From Breviolum minutum Mf 1.05b.01 (Eukaryota > Sar > Dinophyceae > Suessiales > Symbiodiniaceae): a DNA stretch of 64,000 nt. Shown here piece by piece: positions 1 through 10,951 of this stretch. The stretch is from contig DF240089.1 in assembly GCA_000507305.1 (NCBI GenBank), forward strand, positions 102,000-165,999. The letters run 5' to 3'. The notes under the pieces are model-generated. The model searched no databases. It was given only the letters and a program-made list of their open reading frames with translations, and had not been told where the DNA came from. The translations under genes and the position numbers were made by a program. Position 1 is the first letter of the stretch. The number at the start of each line of letters is the position of its first letter.

Positions 1-690
1 TCCTTCAGGGGCTTGGCTGCACAGAACGCGCGTCCCGGGTTCTTTATCGGGAATGGTGCTTGATAGAGCCTGAGCAGCACACGGGCGTGTGATCTGTAGT
101 TATAAAACTATGGCGACTCTTTTTTACGTACCCGTGTGGAAAAGTGCATAGAGCGACGCGTCGGTTTATGCAGAGTGGCATGTGCTCCTGCAATATGTTC
201 CATGTGGGGATTGAGCCCGCAACCTATGGCTCATAGGACCTTCGCTCTAACCACTGAGCTAATGGAACCCTGCCGCAGGGACCCAGAACATATCCCTATA
301 ATCCAGACATTCTCTTGGCGGGGCAGCTTTTCGAAGGTGGGAGCAGAGCGCAGGCAAAAAAACCTACCGTGGCGCAATAGGATTTTGGGGCTGGTGGCCT
401 TTCAGCAGACATGGCTACACAGAACGCGCTTCCCGGCTCCTTTTCTGTGGTGAGGGGTGGCTTGTAGCGTGAGCAGGGCGCAGGCAAAAAATCCTACCGC
501 GGCGTACTAGGATTCCGCTGCAAGCGGCTTCTTCAGGGGCTTGGCTGCACAGAACACGCGCCCCGGCTACCTTCCAGTGGTGAGGGGCACACGGGCACAA
601 AAACCGATCAGAGAAGCAGGGGACAGGCAAAAAATCCTACCGCGGCGTAATAGGATTTTGGGTAAGTGGCTCTTCAGGCGGCTGACCGTC
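1..690. repeat. Degenerate tandem array of about 135-bp units
   Basis: Recurring blocks start near 1, 398 and 531. They share CTTGGCTGCACAGAACNCG followed by CCCGGCT, GTGGTGAGGGG and GCAGGCAAAAAATCCTACC, then GCGGCGTAATAGGATTTTG. Units are imperfect, and a tRNA-like gene interrupts the array at about 190-300. The array may extend beyond the left edge of the window. I see no reliable coding in it; the short ORFs it contains follow the repeat. Confidence 0.75.
196..268 (-). tRNA. tRNA-like gene or tRNA pseudogene, anticodon UAU by position
   Basis: On the minus strand a 73-nt cloverleaf can be drawn. The acceptor stem GTTCCAT pairs fully with ATGGAAC, with discriminator A. The D arm is GCTC/GAGC with the A-box sequence TTAGCTCAGTGG. 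The anticodon arm has stem AAGGT/GCCAT with one mismatch and loop CCTATGA. The T arm GCGGG/CCCAC has one mismatch and loop CTCAATC. Positions 34-36 read UAU (isoleucine), but position 33 is C instead of the near-universal U, and the B box GGGCTCAATCC departs from consensus. It could be a functional tRNA, a decayed copy, or the head of a tRNA-derived SINE. No encoded CCA is present. Confidence 0.5.
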
Positions 691-1078
691 GGCAACACAA
701 TCAAAACAATAGGATTTAGAAATATGCTTTGAGAGTCTGGGCCCTGGAAAAATTTCTTAAAGGTACTCTGCCCGGCAAGAAATTTGCGAGAGTCTGGCAG
801 CTTTGGGAAAGTTTCTTATTATAAGGTTTGACCGTAGTAATAGTGGCGAATGACTTTATAAGGATCCCCAAACCTAAAACTATAATGTCATCCTGTTGGT
901 GACTACTGGGTTTCGGGGACAACCCACAGTACATCTTGGGGATCCACCCTACCAGATTCATAAAGATATTTCCAGCTTTCTCACGAAACGTCGAATCTCA
1001 AACCATGTTAGCCAGGGTTCACAAAACCCTCGGAGACTTTCGATCAAATACTGGTTGCTTTTCAATGTTTTTGATACT

Positions 1079-1192
1079 AGGATGTCCATGGAACTTAGTA
1101 ACTACTTAGTAAGTTGGGTTGTAACCTACTAACCTACTTAGGGGACTTACAACCTACTTATATAGGGGTGCTAAGTACCATGGACATCCCAG
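1079..1192. repeat. Family B MITE-like element (GGATGTCC ends)
   Basis: Begins AGGATGTCCATGGAACTTAG and ends CTAAGTACCATGGACATCCC, a near-perfect terminal inverted repeat around a short AT-rich middle. Two further copies lie at about 10.8 and 11.9 kb. Confidence 0.75.
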
Positions 1193-1449
1193 CAGGGATC
1201 CTTATTTCATGCTTTAATTATTACAATCCCCACATCACTGGGGCGCTAGAAATTGTCAAGTTGGGAGATGTGATGTGTTTTTCCAAAAAAAAAAATCCCA
1301 CGAGGTTCCGGGGGTGATGGAACCACATTTTCCCCACCAAAAATGGTAGGTAAGTGAAGAAAAACGCCAAGTGAAGAAACAGATTTTGCGATGAATGTCC
1401 CCCTTAGTAGCCTTAGTTTCTTGCATCACATTGAGAAAAAAAACTGTTT

Positions 1450-1556
1450 GGTGGTTGAATCAAACCCTTTAAAAAATATGCGAACCGTGAAATTGGATCA
1501 TTTTGCCAGGGATCTGGGGTGAAAATTCCAAAAAGTATTTGAGTTGTCACCACCTA
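1450..1556. repeat. Family C MITE-like element
   Basis: Starts TTTGGTGGTTGAATCAAACC, contains the family core AAAAATATGCG and GGTGAAAATTCCA, and ends TTGTCACCACCTAG. Confidence 0.65.
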
Positions 1557-1939
1557 GAAAGTTTGATGACCATCATTTGAAGTTCCTGGGATTAATGTTT
1601 TATCTGCCCGTTGCGGAGTTTAGACCCCAGAAGATTAACGGCTGGAATCTAAAAGTGACCCATTTGGAAAGGAAAATCATCTTCCAACCATCATTTTCAA
1701 GTCTATCCTGGAACATCCGGCCGTTGTGAAGTCAATTTCCATCAACTGGTATTTCCAGTTGCCCAAAAAAATGATACAAATTCCTATGGTTTTCCTGGAT
1801 GTTAATCTTTTGGGGTGTACCCTTTTGTTCCCTAAGCTGTGCTAAAAAATCGAAACCTGAGGGCAGTTCCCTAACGATTTTGGAGATTTTTACCGTACCC
1901 CATAGCTACTTATCTTCCCTTAGCTCCTTATCTTCCCTG

Positions 1940-2036
1940 GTTGGTGGTTAAAATATGCTCGTCGAATTAGGAATCTTCCCCCCAATTTTGGGGGGTGAAA
2001 ATTCCCAAAAAGCAAATTGAAACCACCAACCACCTA
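1940..2036. repeat. Family C MITE-like element, internally shortened
   Basis: GGTTGGTGGTTAAAATATGC at one end and TTGAAACCACCAACCACCTA at the other, with the internal CTCGTCGAATT and GGGGTGAAAATTCCC blocks of this family. Confidence 0.6.
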
Positions 2037-2934
2037 TATACTTGTATAGTACATATGGTTTGGTTTCCAGCCATCCACTTGGATGGCTGGAACGTTTGAA
2101 GGGATGTTTCAACCTTTTCAGCCATCACCCCCGAAATGAAAAGGAATATCAACGGTCCCTAGGTCCAGGTCCTGGTCCTTTCAACCCGCAAAACAACATG
2201 AATTAAAAAAAGGATTGGAATCTTACCCCACTCATTTGTTTGAAACTGCCAAACTCCTTATGGCCAACTATCTATAGAATACAACCGTATACTTGTCGTC
2301 ACCCGACTCGAAGTTTCTTTGCAGGGTTGCTCTCAAAAATTGCAGGACCCATTTATAGAACCCCAATAGCTCCAGAAGGATGGCTGTGGTAGATTGCAGC
2401 AATATCAGCCTTGGGTAAAAGAATTTCAACTGCCAGTTCGGTTCGTAGTATCGAAACCAAAAACTTGGGTTTCTTTGGGTTACTATTAAGGGAGGGTTAT
2501 ACGTGGTTGTTTGTATAGGTCGCTGTAGTTTGCCCGTATAAGTGATTAAAATGGGAAAATTTTGAAACCATTTCCCCCCAATTTCTTTCGGCACCCTCAT
2601 GTCATCGACACCGTGATTCAAAACATGCCAGCAAGAAACAAGAGTTGCTCATACTGCAGCTGGAGTTGTTGTACCTTCTTTGCGATCAGAAGCCAGTTTG
2701 TTGAACTGTTTGTTCTCCATCCAAAAGCAAAACAAAGATTAACTCAGAAAACCAACCACATGGCCCCCCAAAAAATGGATGGCTGAACAGTTGGAAGACG
2801 ATGCTTTTCTTTTTCAAATCGCACGTGTCAATTTTCAAGGGTTGTACTATTTCTCCCATTAGCATGGTTCAGTGAAAAGTAGTTATCCGCCCACCCGTAG
2901 CAATAATCTTATGCAAAATCCAAACCGTTGCCTA

Positions 2935-3035
2935 AATCCAAAATCCAAAATCCAAAATCCAAACGACCGCGTTGAGGCCTTCGACATAAAGAACGGATAC
3001 TACAACAATCCAAAATCCAAAATCCAAGTCAGCTT
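2935..3035. repeat. Short CCAAAAT(C) heptamer runs
   Basis: Two clusters of tandem AATCCAAAATCCA at about 2935-2965 and 3007-3030. Simple-sequence repeats with no other feature. Confidence 0.7.
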
Positions 3036-4200
3036 CCTCCGCTTTGGCGCACGCTCCGAACCTGACCACAAAAAAAACATCAGATTATGTTTTTTTTTCG
3101 AAAGAAAAAGGAAAAAAACGTCCTTCACCAACCGGGCCAGCTTCGGCCGCTATCTGGCTGTAGACTGCACGCGCGCCTACCATAATTTTAAAAAGAAAAA
3201 TACAACACAAATTTTGACACGTTAATTTTACGCACCAGGAGGCGAAGGGCGGGAAGAGGACGAAGAGCCAGACGCGACAAGAGGACCTGTCAAAGCAGAT
3301 AAGATAATCCAAACTTCAATCCGTTTGGATTATAGGAGCCTTCACGCAGTGCCAGCTCCGGGGTACCTGTCAAATCAACAAAGGTCGATCGAAGGGGTGG
3401 TGGGAATTCGAAGGAGAAGAAGCGGCCTTCACCGGCAGGAGCAGCAGGCGGCGTGCCGGGAGGCGTGCCGGGAGGCGTGAAAGCGGCGAGTAGGGGATAG
3501 AACGAAGATCAGGCCTGGAGGGTGCGCAACGACCGGCTGGAACAACCTTGTGGCGGGTAACATCCCAGGTTCCGGCGCCCGCGTACGGATGGTATTGGGA
3601 TCGTGCTCCTGTCCAGAAGCAGTCAGAACAAGGACGACAGAGTACTGAGTAAGAGAAAAAAAAGACGTGCCGTGTAGATCCACGTCAGGCGTTGCTTCGC
3701 GGCTTCCAGGGTGGGTTCGCCGAACTTCCGATTCGCCTGAACAAAAGGGGCACAAGAAGGAAGAAATCCTGGGATAAGTAAAGTTCAAACCTGTATTTGC
3801 CGCAGTTGGCGGAAGCAACCAAAAAGAAAAACAGTGCCTGGACTAGCACCGAAGGGCCCTGACAACCAAGCAGCCGCACGAACTCGCTTTTTTCCTCTTT
3901 AAAAAAACACTGTCACCTTCTTTCCAACCCTGTTGCTCAGTTGAGCAAGGCCTGAGGAAGTGGTTCAGCTGCACGGATTTCTACGGTTCCAAAGTCAAGG
4001 GCGCCAACAAGAGCACCAATCTCTTGCAATACATAGAATGTAGTCGGCGTGAATACCAATGTTCAATATATAGAAGGGTTGGTCGACTTAAAAATGCAGT
4101 GAAAACACTAATTTTCATCCCCCGTCTCGAATCAACATGGAGTCAGGAAGTAAAAACCCAAGCACAACAGGTTTAACCTGAACATGTGTCAAGCCATATC
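3036..4200. other. Less AT-rich, gene-like stretch without a resolved gene
   Basis: Base composition is visibly richer in G+C than the surroundings between about 3120 and 3900. Several overlapping minus-strand frames stay open (for example 3818-3429 and 3879-3685), including a hydrophobic stretch with SQDFFLLVPLLF. No frame shows a recognisable domain, and I could not place exon borders. It may be the 3' part of the neighbouring minus-strand gene, or untranslated sequence. Confidence 0.3.
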
Positions 4201-4301
4201 GACGAACGAGATATCTTCTGTGTCTCAGGAAGCAAAGCCATCAAAAGTTGGCGTACGTAATCTCTTCCTAACAAACCAAGAACTCTGACACGCCCGAGCA
4301 C

Positions 4302-5360
4302 CTAGAGCTCGCTCAAATGGGGAGTCGGTGCGAATTTCTCGGCCTTTGGTCCTCGAACTGGCGCATAGACCTGAAATTGCACCATACAAGCTGGGAAGCT
4401 TGGCAAGGCAACAGCTGCTGAGAATGAGCTGTTCCACAATTGTGGTGCCACTTGGCCCAAAGAGCCCGGAACAACAAGGAAGGTCCAGTCATTCTCTCCC
4501 TGGCTTGCTTTGGACAGTGGGCACTTCACCCATCGGCCGTCTGCTGCGTTGGAGAGCAAGCCCTTAAATGGCTCTGGTAAGCTGGCAGTGTCGGTGCTGG
4601 GAAACAAGCATCGCCATGGCTGAAGGCTGGGAGAGAAAAAGGTTTTGAATTGTGTGAAAAAAGGCTGTTAGAAAAGATTATATCCTATAGTGGGAACTTG
4701 AGGGCCTTGCTCAATCTTTGCCTTGACGCGCCACCCTTTAGTATGGCCAAAGCAAAAATTTTGTAAAACGTTCATCAGCTGGCAGCTATTGATGGCCAAG
4801 TCTTCCACGCTGATCGGCTTGCATCCCAAGGACTCCAAATGCTTGTTCACCTCGGGCTTGTGGAGATGCCACCTGCCGAATAATCGTGCAAAGTCGTTGG
4901 CGTTGGTGCTGCTCTGAACCTTCGTCTCATCTGTCTCTTCTGTGAACCAACCCAAGGCACGAAAGGTTTGCACGAAGTGGTTGACAATCAGTCTGCGACA
5001 GCTCGTGCGACCTACCAACTGGACAACGTGCTCTAGGTCACAGGCCTTTCGCGCAACCCCCGGCCAAACATGCTGCCAGCGAGCACGGCCATGTTGACTA
5101 GATCCCCCGCATGTCGCCTCTCCCACATTCCAACTTGCAGCGTCGTAGTTAGGGAAAGCTTTGCTAGACAATGTACACGGAGGCCTTTTTTAAAACAGCA
5201 TTGGTAATGATAATCGTTATCTGGAAATGGTTTTCCACAAGGTTTGCCACTTTTGCCGGGTCGCGCTTCCGACCGCCAGTCCGAAGCACAACCCAGAATC
5301 TGTGAAATAGTTGCGGCAACTCCCAGCCGAAGGACCTCACCCCTTCCAGATCCAACATGA
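4302..5360 (-). CDS. Unidentified multi-exon gene candidate
   Basis: Three minus-strand segments read like protein-coding exons. About 5350-5165 contains RSFGWELPQLFHRFWVV. About 5050-4670 contains DLEHVVQLVGRTSCRRLIVN and later DFARLFGRWHLHKPEVNKHL. About 4613-4302 contains PFKGLLSNAADGRWVKC and NDWTFLVVPGSLGQVAPQLW. The last segment is preceded on the minus strand by a pyrimidine tract ending in CAG, a believable acceptor. I recognise no family. Residue composition (balanced charged and aromatic residues, few runs) and the higher G+C support real coding. Start, stop and splice sites are not settled, and up to three separate short genes are possible. Confidence 0.45.
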
Positions 5361-5470
5361 AAAATCAGAAAAACAGATAAGGAATTCCTACCTTCAGTTG
5401 GTTTTTCATCCGTCTTGGACCTGCTACAACTGATTTGTAAGCCTTTAGCAGGCAGGAACTTCATCATGCT

Positions 5471-6277
5471 TGGTTTGAAATTCCACCACTATCACCACTC
5501 AGGAATCCAGACTTCACCCGTGACAAACCGTTACAGACTTCACCCGGGACAAGTCACAGACTCCCCCAATCCCTATCTTCTCCCCGGCAGCGTCGCCGGC
5601 TTTGCGAAGCCCATCAAGAAATACTTATTTCTCCCATTATCATGGTTCAGTGGAAAATATTCATATTTGAAGGGTAGCTACTATTGGAGATGCACATAGA
5701 TGCACCCCATGTTTTTTACTGAATCATGGGCCAGATGGAAGGGTCAGGGTACTGCTTTCAGGATCATCTTCTAGAAGACTAGAAGGTCTACCATGCGCTT
5801 AAACCAAGCGATGGTATCAATAAAACAGAGTTTGTTCCTTGGTGAAAATTTGTTGGTTGGTTACTTGGTTTGTGACTTGGTTTTTGTGGCTTAGTTAGCC
5901 TATTTTGTTTGGCTGGTTGGTTACTTTGCTTGAGTGTTTCTTTTTTTCTTTGCTTCTTTGTGTCTTCGTTTCTAAATGTGTTGTTTAGTTATAGTTTCCT
6001 TAGCCTTAGCTAGTTAGCTAGTTCCTTTTGTCATCTTGCTGGTTACATACCTAGTCTGTTGGCTTCCTAGTTAGTGAGCTAATTCATATGGGTTAACTAG
6101 CTAGCTACAGTAGTTAGGTAGTCACTTAGTGAGTGGAAAAAATGCAGGGATTACTGTGCTGCTCCGAAGTTTTGAAAGAAATTGGCCAGGTTTTTTGAAA
6201 TGATCCTTGACTAGTCAACCTACCCCCCCCCCCTAACATACCCTCCCAGTTATAAAAGGGCCTTATTCAAGGCTTAC
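5471..6277. other. Gene-free, T/G-rich low-complexity stretch
   Basis: From about 5830 to 6130 the plus strand is dominated by TTGGTTGG, TTAGTTAGC and TAGCTAG words, giving an irregular low-complexity tract. Nothing else supported. Confidence 0.6.
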
Positions 6278-6378
6278 ACTCCCTGAAACTAACATAGTAC
6301 CTGAAAATGGGCCATCTCAAAAGGAAACTAATATTCCAACCATCTATTTTTAGGTGCTATGTTAGTTTCAGGGAAGGT
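6278..6378. repeat. Family A MITE-like element, nearly intact
   Basis: The left end ACTCCCTGAAACTAACATAG is mirrored by TATGTTAGTTTCAGGGAAGG at the right end. Inside lie CCTGAAAATGG, AAAAGGAAACTAATATTCCA and ACCATC, the conserved family core. At about 100 bp this is a non-autonomous foldback or MITE type. Confidence 0.8.
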
Positions 6379-6999
6379 ATAAAGCCTTCCTTTCCCTTAA
6401 TAAGGCCTTATTTAAATCCCCTTACTTCTGAGGGCTTTGTATGTGAGGGGCCCCGGCGGCAAAATCGATCAAGGCAAAATCCCTCGACCAAATCTTACAA
6501 CGGGGAGCCATACTGTTCATGGTGCAGAAATCCGGCGAGAAAACCACCTGGGATGTATAAAACCCTGGTAAATAATGGCATATATAATATATATACCATA
6601 ATCAACTGGTTAGCCGGACTTCTGAACCATCAACCGCATCCTCCATAAGATGTTGAAATCAGGGGATAGCAACAACCGATGCCCTGATGGATCTAATGTG
6701 GTGAGTAAGCAGTACAGTATACAGCCTTCCCAATCTACACCATTTCAAACTAAATTCTAAAAAAAATGTACCATTTGTAAAATTGTGATTTCTAACAAAA
6801 GTATATGGATATGAAAATCTATCAAAAAAAACTTCGAGTATACAAAATTCCCAACTACCCACCTCCTACAAACAAACAACCAACCGGCCCATCTTCCCTT
6901 CCCGTCGTTTTGTTTCAAGGCCTGCGGCAGGGCCGCCCTGGCTGCTTCCTTGTGGGAGGTTTCATCCAGGAGTTGGAATGACGGAAGGATGGGTTGCGT

Positions 7000-7460
7000 C
7001 TTGTAATTTGTGGTTGGTAATGGTGTTTTTTTTTCATACCATCATGATCCTTTTTCTATGTGAACCAAATGGGGAAAAATTGGTGGTTTGGGTGTTTGGG
7101 TGGTTTCCGAAAGGAAACCCCTGTTACTTAAGGTTACTAAGTTGTTGATCTTGTAATTTGTGGTTGGTAATGGTGTTTTTTTTCATACCATCATTTTTCT
7201 ATGTGAACTTTAAATGGTTAATTGGTGGTTTGGGTGTTTGGGTGGTTTCCGAAAGGAAACCCCTGTTACTTAAGGTTACTAAGTTGTTGATCTTGTAATT
7301 TGTGCTTGGTAATGGTGTTTTTTTTTCATACCATCATTTTTCTATGTGAACTTTAAATGGTTAATTGGTGGTTTGGGTGTTTGGGTGGTTTCCGAAAGGA
7401 TCCCCCTGTTACTTAAGGTTACTAAGTTGTTGATCTTGTAATCTGTGGTTGGTAATGGTG
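7000..7460. repeat. Tandem repeat, four starts of a 142-150-bp unit
   Basis: CTTGTAATTTGTGGTTGG (or a one-base variant) begins at 7000, 7150, 7292 and 7435. Between starts come TTTTTCATACCATCAT, GTTTGGGTGTTTGGGTGG, TTTCCGAAAGGAAACCCC and TTACTAAGTTGTTGAT. The second and third units are nearly identical, so the expansion is recent. Confidence 0.9.
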
Positions 7461-8310
7461 GTTTTCGTTTGGGAATTCCTTCAAAAATACACGTAAAATT
7501 GCCCGGTTTAGGATTTTGACTAATAGTCTAATAGTAATTTGCCCGGCCCAGAACTCTCATCAACGGATTTTTCAGGTTCGCACTTTTAAAGGAAGTGGTA
7601 GGAAAATAAAAATCATCCAAAAAATGGCAGGGATTTTTTTTTACCGCTTACCAACCAGGTATAGTTTGTTTGCCTTCGTTTGGGGGTTATACCAAAAAAT
7701 CCCGACACCACCTGCATCACCAGAACTGATCGAGGTTGAGGTGTATATCAGCTAATGATTAATTGGTGGCTTGGGGCCTGGTGATTTGGGATTATGGGGT
7801 ACCCTTAAGTAACAGGGTTTCCCAGGAATCCAAACCACCAATTAACCGTTTGGTTGACATAGAAAAATGATGGTAAGAAAAAAGAACCCTGATTTGTGGA
7901 GATTCTAGAAAATCCCAAATGACGAAATTCCCATAACGGATTTTTGTACATTGACTACCTACTGTTTTGTTTCTGGTAAAAATCAACTATTCATTTATAT
8001 TACCCCTGGAAGTCAAGCCGGTTATTTAAACAACAGGAACCCCAATTTTGGATGACATTACAGATTCCATTGCACCCCTGAAAATTTACACGACAATGGA
8101 AATCACAACCATTCGAAGATGTATTTCCTATTGAAAACGGTGGTTTTCCATTGCCATATGATTTTTTCTTGGGGGGCATAAGCAAAAATCACGTTGCACA
8201 TGAGGAATCTATATCGGGTCCACAGGCTTGGACCGGCCCCAGCCCATCATCTTACTGCCATATTTCACCAATTTCACCCAACCAAAACAAAAAAAAATGA
8301 AGACAATATA
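7461..8310. other. Gene-free repeat-derived stretch
   Basis: Contains scattered fragments of the neighbouring repeats, for example CCACCAATTAACCG near 7836 and an inverted echo of the 7.0-kb unit near 7800. No coding supported. Confidence 0.5.
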
Positions 8311-8418
8311 CACTCCCTGAAACTAACCTGAAAAAATTGATGCTGTTTACTCGCCTTTCCTTTTTTATTTTTGGAAATTCAGCCTATCTTTAGGGGAGTT
8401 TGCTGTTAGTTTTAAGGA
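8311..8418. repeat. Family A MITE-like element, diverged
   Basis: CACTCCCTGAAACTAACC at the left and GCTGTTAGTTTTAAGG at the right, with CCTTTCC in between. The right terminal repeat is decayed. Confidence 0.55.
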
Positions 8419-8554
8419 CTATATGTACTAATGTTTCTTGGGGAAAAAAATTGGTGGTTTGTGACTTTGATCTTGGTGTAGTAAGTAACCTCCAAGCCCA
8501 ACAACCAACCAACCATTCGTTGAGGTCCTTACAACTATAACATCCTACCCCCCC

Positions 8555-8780
8555 CTCCCTGAAACTAATACACTCCTGAAGTTTAACAGTTCGCCCCTGA
8601 AAAATGACCGAAACCCAAAAGGAAAGGATCGTCTTCCAAGCATCATTTGTCAGGGGCGAGCTGTTAAACTTCGGGGGAGTTGCATTTTGCGCCTGAAAAT
8701 AGGCCGAATTTGAAAAAAAAACGATATAGTCTTCCAATCATCAACTTAATTCAGGGGCGAACTGTTAGTTTCAGGTAGGG
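8555..8780. repeat. Nested pair of family A elements
   Basis: The outer element starts CTCCCTGAAACTAATA at 8555 and ends GTTAGTTTCAGGTAGGG at 8780. An inner element with its own ends (CTCCTGAAGTTTAACAG at about 8573 and CTGTTAAACTTCGGGGGAG at about 8679) lies inside the outer left arm. Both carry the CCTGAAAAT and CTTCCAA-CATCA core, so one member of the family jumped into another. Confidence 0.8.
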
Positions 8781-8942
8781 TGATTGACCCTTAAATTTGT
8801 GGGAACTATGATAGTAGATTTACAGATTTTTTGGTTGGATGCCTTTTTCATGTATAGGCAAATAGACCAGTTTCAGTTTCATAAGATCCCATCACTCAGG
8901 AAGTCAAGTCGACCCTTTCAGGAAGAGTCCCCTGGAATTTGT

Positions 8943-9062
8943 TGATGAAATAAACTGGTTGCTGGTTGAACCAACCCATCCGAAAAATATGCTCGCCGAA
9001 ATGGGTGAACATCTTCCCCAAATAGGGGGTAGAAACAAAAAACATGTTTGAAACCACCACCT
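8943..9062. repeat. Family C MITE-like element
   Basis: GGTTGCTGGTTGAACCAACC, then AAAAATATGCTCGCC, ATGGGTGAACATCTTCCCC and TTTGAAACCACCACCTAG. Confidence 0.75.
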
Positions 9063-9158
9063 AGTGATAAGTAGGGGGTTGTACATAACTCCACTTTATG
9101 GGTGTTTTTTACATAACCCAGTGAAACCCACCCATCCTAAAACTAGTAAACCCTTATC

Positions 9159-9273
9159 CTCCCTAAACTAACATTAGCACCTCCAGGGAACCCAAAAAAG
9201 CCCGGCATATCATCAAGCCACCAACCCCCCAATGATTCGGCTTGTTTTCTACGTTGGTTCGTTTCAGGGAGTG
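9159..9273. repeat. Family A MITE-like element
   Basis: CTCCCTAAACTAACATTAGC at the left. TTCGTTTCAGGGAGTGT at the right matches the TTTCAGGGAG terminal repeat. Confidence 0.6.
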
Positions 9274-9787
9274 TATCACCTGTCAAAACCCACTGGCAAT
9301 TTTCGGTTCTTTTTGGACCCTTCCCAAAAAAAATACAACGTTGATGGTGGAAGAAATCCGGCTTTTCTGCACCCAGTAAAGATGGAGAATCTATCACTAT
9401 TATTTACGACTCATTGTTATACATCTCAGGTCGTTAGGTAGCCGGATTTTGTGAGCCACGAAAAAAAATCCTCCTACTTTCCATTATACTGGTTATTTAA
9501 TAGGGATCACTAATAATGATTTATTACAATCCCGATATAAATTGGGTAGTATACTCCCTTACAAAACCTAACCAACCAGGGGTCCTTTTTTCATGGCTCA
9601 TGTCACCTTAATTTAACGGCCCCAACGTGCCGTTGGCCCCACGTTGGCCTCTGCCGTGGTCTCTGCTGAACGGAGGGGTACATTGCCTGATTCGGCGGCG
9701 GAAAGATGATGAAATCGACGAGGGAAAAAAAATCACCGTGGACCAGCCGCGTTTCAAAAAACCCCTGCGTGCCTTTTCATTATACAT

Positions 9788-9892
9788 ACACCCCGGAAGA
9801 TTAACGGCTGGAACCTGAGAATACACCCCTGGAAAAGGAAAATCATCTTCCAAACCATCATTTTCAGCTTCTATCTTAATCTTCGGGGGTGT
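9788..9892. repeat. Family A subtype (CCCCGGAAGATTAA ends)
   Basis: ACACCCCGGAAGATTAACGG at the left and CTTAATCTTCGGGGGTGTAC at the right, enclosing GGAAAAGGAAAATCATCTTC and CAAACCATCATTTTCAG. A decayed relative lies at about 1620-1722. Confidence 0.75.
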
Positions 9893-10270
9893 ACTGGTTG
9901 TTTTACTGATGCGATCCTTATTTATGGGTTTATATATAAAATAATCCCCACATAATTGGGTAGGAAAGTTCATCCCCGAAAAATGCCCTAAACAACCAGG
10001 GGCCCTTTTTTTCATTGCTCACCTGTTATGTATGAACTATGAAACCCTACAAAGTGCGCCCTAAAAGGAGTCAAAAGAAGGTTCCTATAACTCCGCTTCT
10101 AGTGGTGAAGAAAACCACCAGTTACCCATGTATAAGGCTAATTTCTGTGATTTACAACTGCATTTGTAACTGGTAGAGGCCCACTTCGCATGAAAAAAAT
10201 TGATATTCTCCATATCAACTGGTGCAGGATTTCTGAATCATCAACAGTAGTGGATCCTTTCAATCAAATC
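9893..10270. other. Gene-free; copy of a dispersed repeat
   Basis: GATCCTTATTTATGG ... AATCCCCACATAATTGGG at 9910-9963 recurs near 1197-1243 and 30648-30695, so it is a dispersed repeat without clear ends. Confidence 0.5.
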
Positions 10271-10271
10271 C

Positions 10272-10375
10272 TAGTTGCTTAGTTGCTGGGTTTTCTCGCC
10301 ACCCACTTGACAAAAATATGTGCTGTTGTCACACCCAAGTTTTGGGGGTAAACGTATCTAAAAAATGAAACCACC
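10272..10375. repeat. Family C MITE-like element, decayed
   Basis: Retains AAAAATATG, GGGGGTAAACG and TGAAACCACCA. The left arm has diverged. Confidence 0.45.
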
Positions 10376-10816
10376 AATATAATCCCAATATATGACACAA
10401 ATAATCAGGGACCCTTTTCAGGGTTTGGCATAATCACCTGAAACAACCCAAAAAAAATTGGGAGAAACCCTACATCACCTAGGGACAATACCTGTCAATC
10501 TTTAGGGGCCCGATTTTCCCATGTAACAAGGTTCTTATGGTGGACCCCGCTTTTTCATCACTGGCCAGGGAGGGAAAATCCACCGCTGAGTGGTATTTCT
10601 TACTGCCAAGTTTTGGTTGATATATAATTTTGTTGGCCCGGAAAAAACAACTGCTGACAAAAACTGGTTGGTGCTAATCACCCTCACCCTGTTGCTCATA
10701 TGTGCTCATCATTTAGGATCGGGAAAATGTATTTTTGAGACTGCTCATGAATCCTCATCACGAAGCACAGAGGAAAGGCATGAACCTTCGCAATTCCCAT
10801 TTTGATCCCCCTACTT

Positions 10817-10951
10817 GGATGTCCCAGGAAGATAGTATATCAATGGTTAATAGTAACTGGGTTATTTCACCTAATTACATATAAATGGGGGATTAATTGG
10901 GGTTATCACCCGGTTACGAACCCTTGATCCTAACTTCCTAGGACATCCAAG
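10817..10951. repeat. Family B MITE-like element
   Basis: TGGATGTCCCAGGAAGATAG at the left, mirrored by CTAACTTCCTAGGACATCCA at the right. Confidence 0.75.

Larger units (their letters stand above)
691..2870. other. Gene-free stretch with inverted-repeat elements
   Basis: No protein-like reading frame. It holds one GGATGTCC-type element, two GGTGGTT/CCACCACC-type elements and a decayed family A element at about 1620-1722. The rest (for example 2160-2870) shows nothing I can assign. Confidence 0.5.

Noticed and set aside
5830-6130. TTAG/TTGG-rich tract as a degenerate telomere
   Set aside because: No regular period or TTTAGGG-type unit; only irregular low-complexity sequence.
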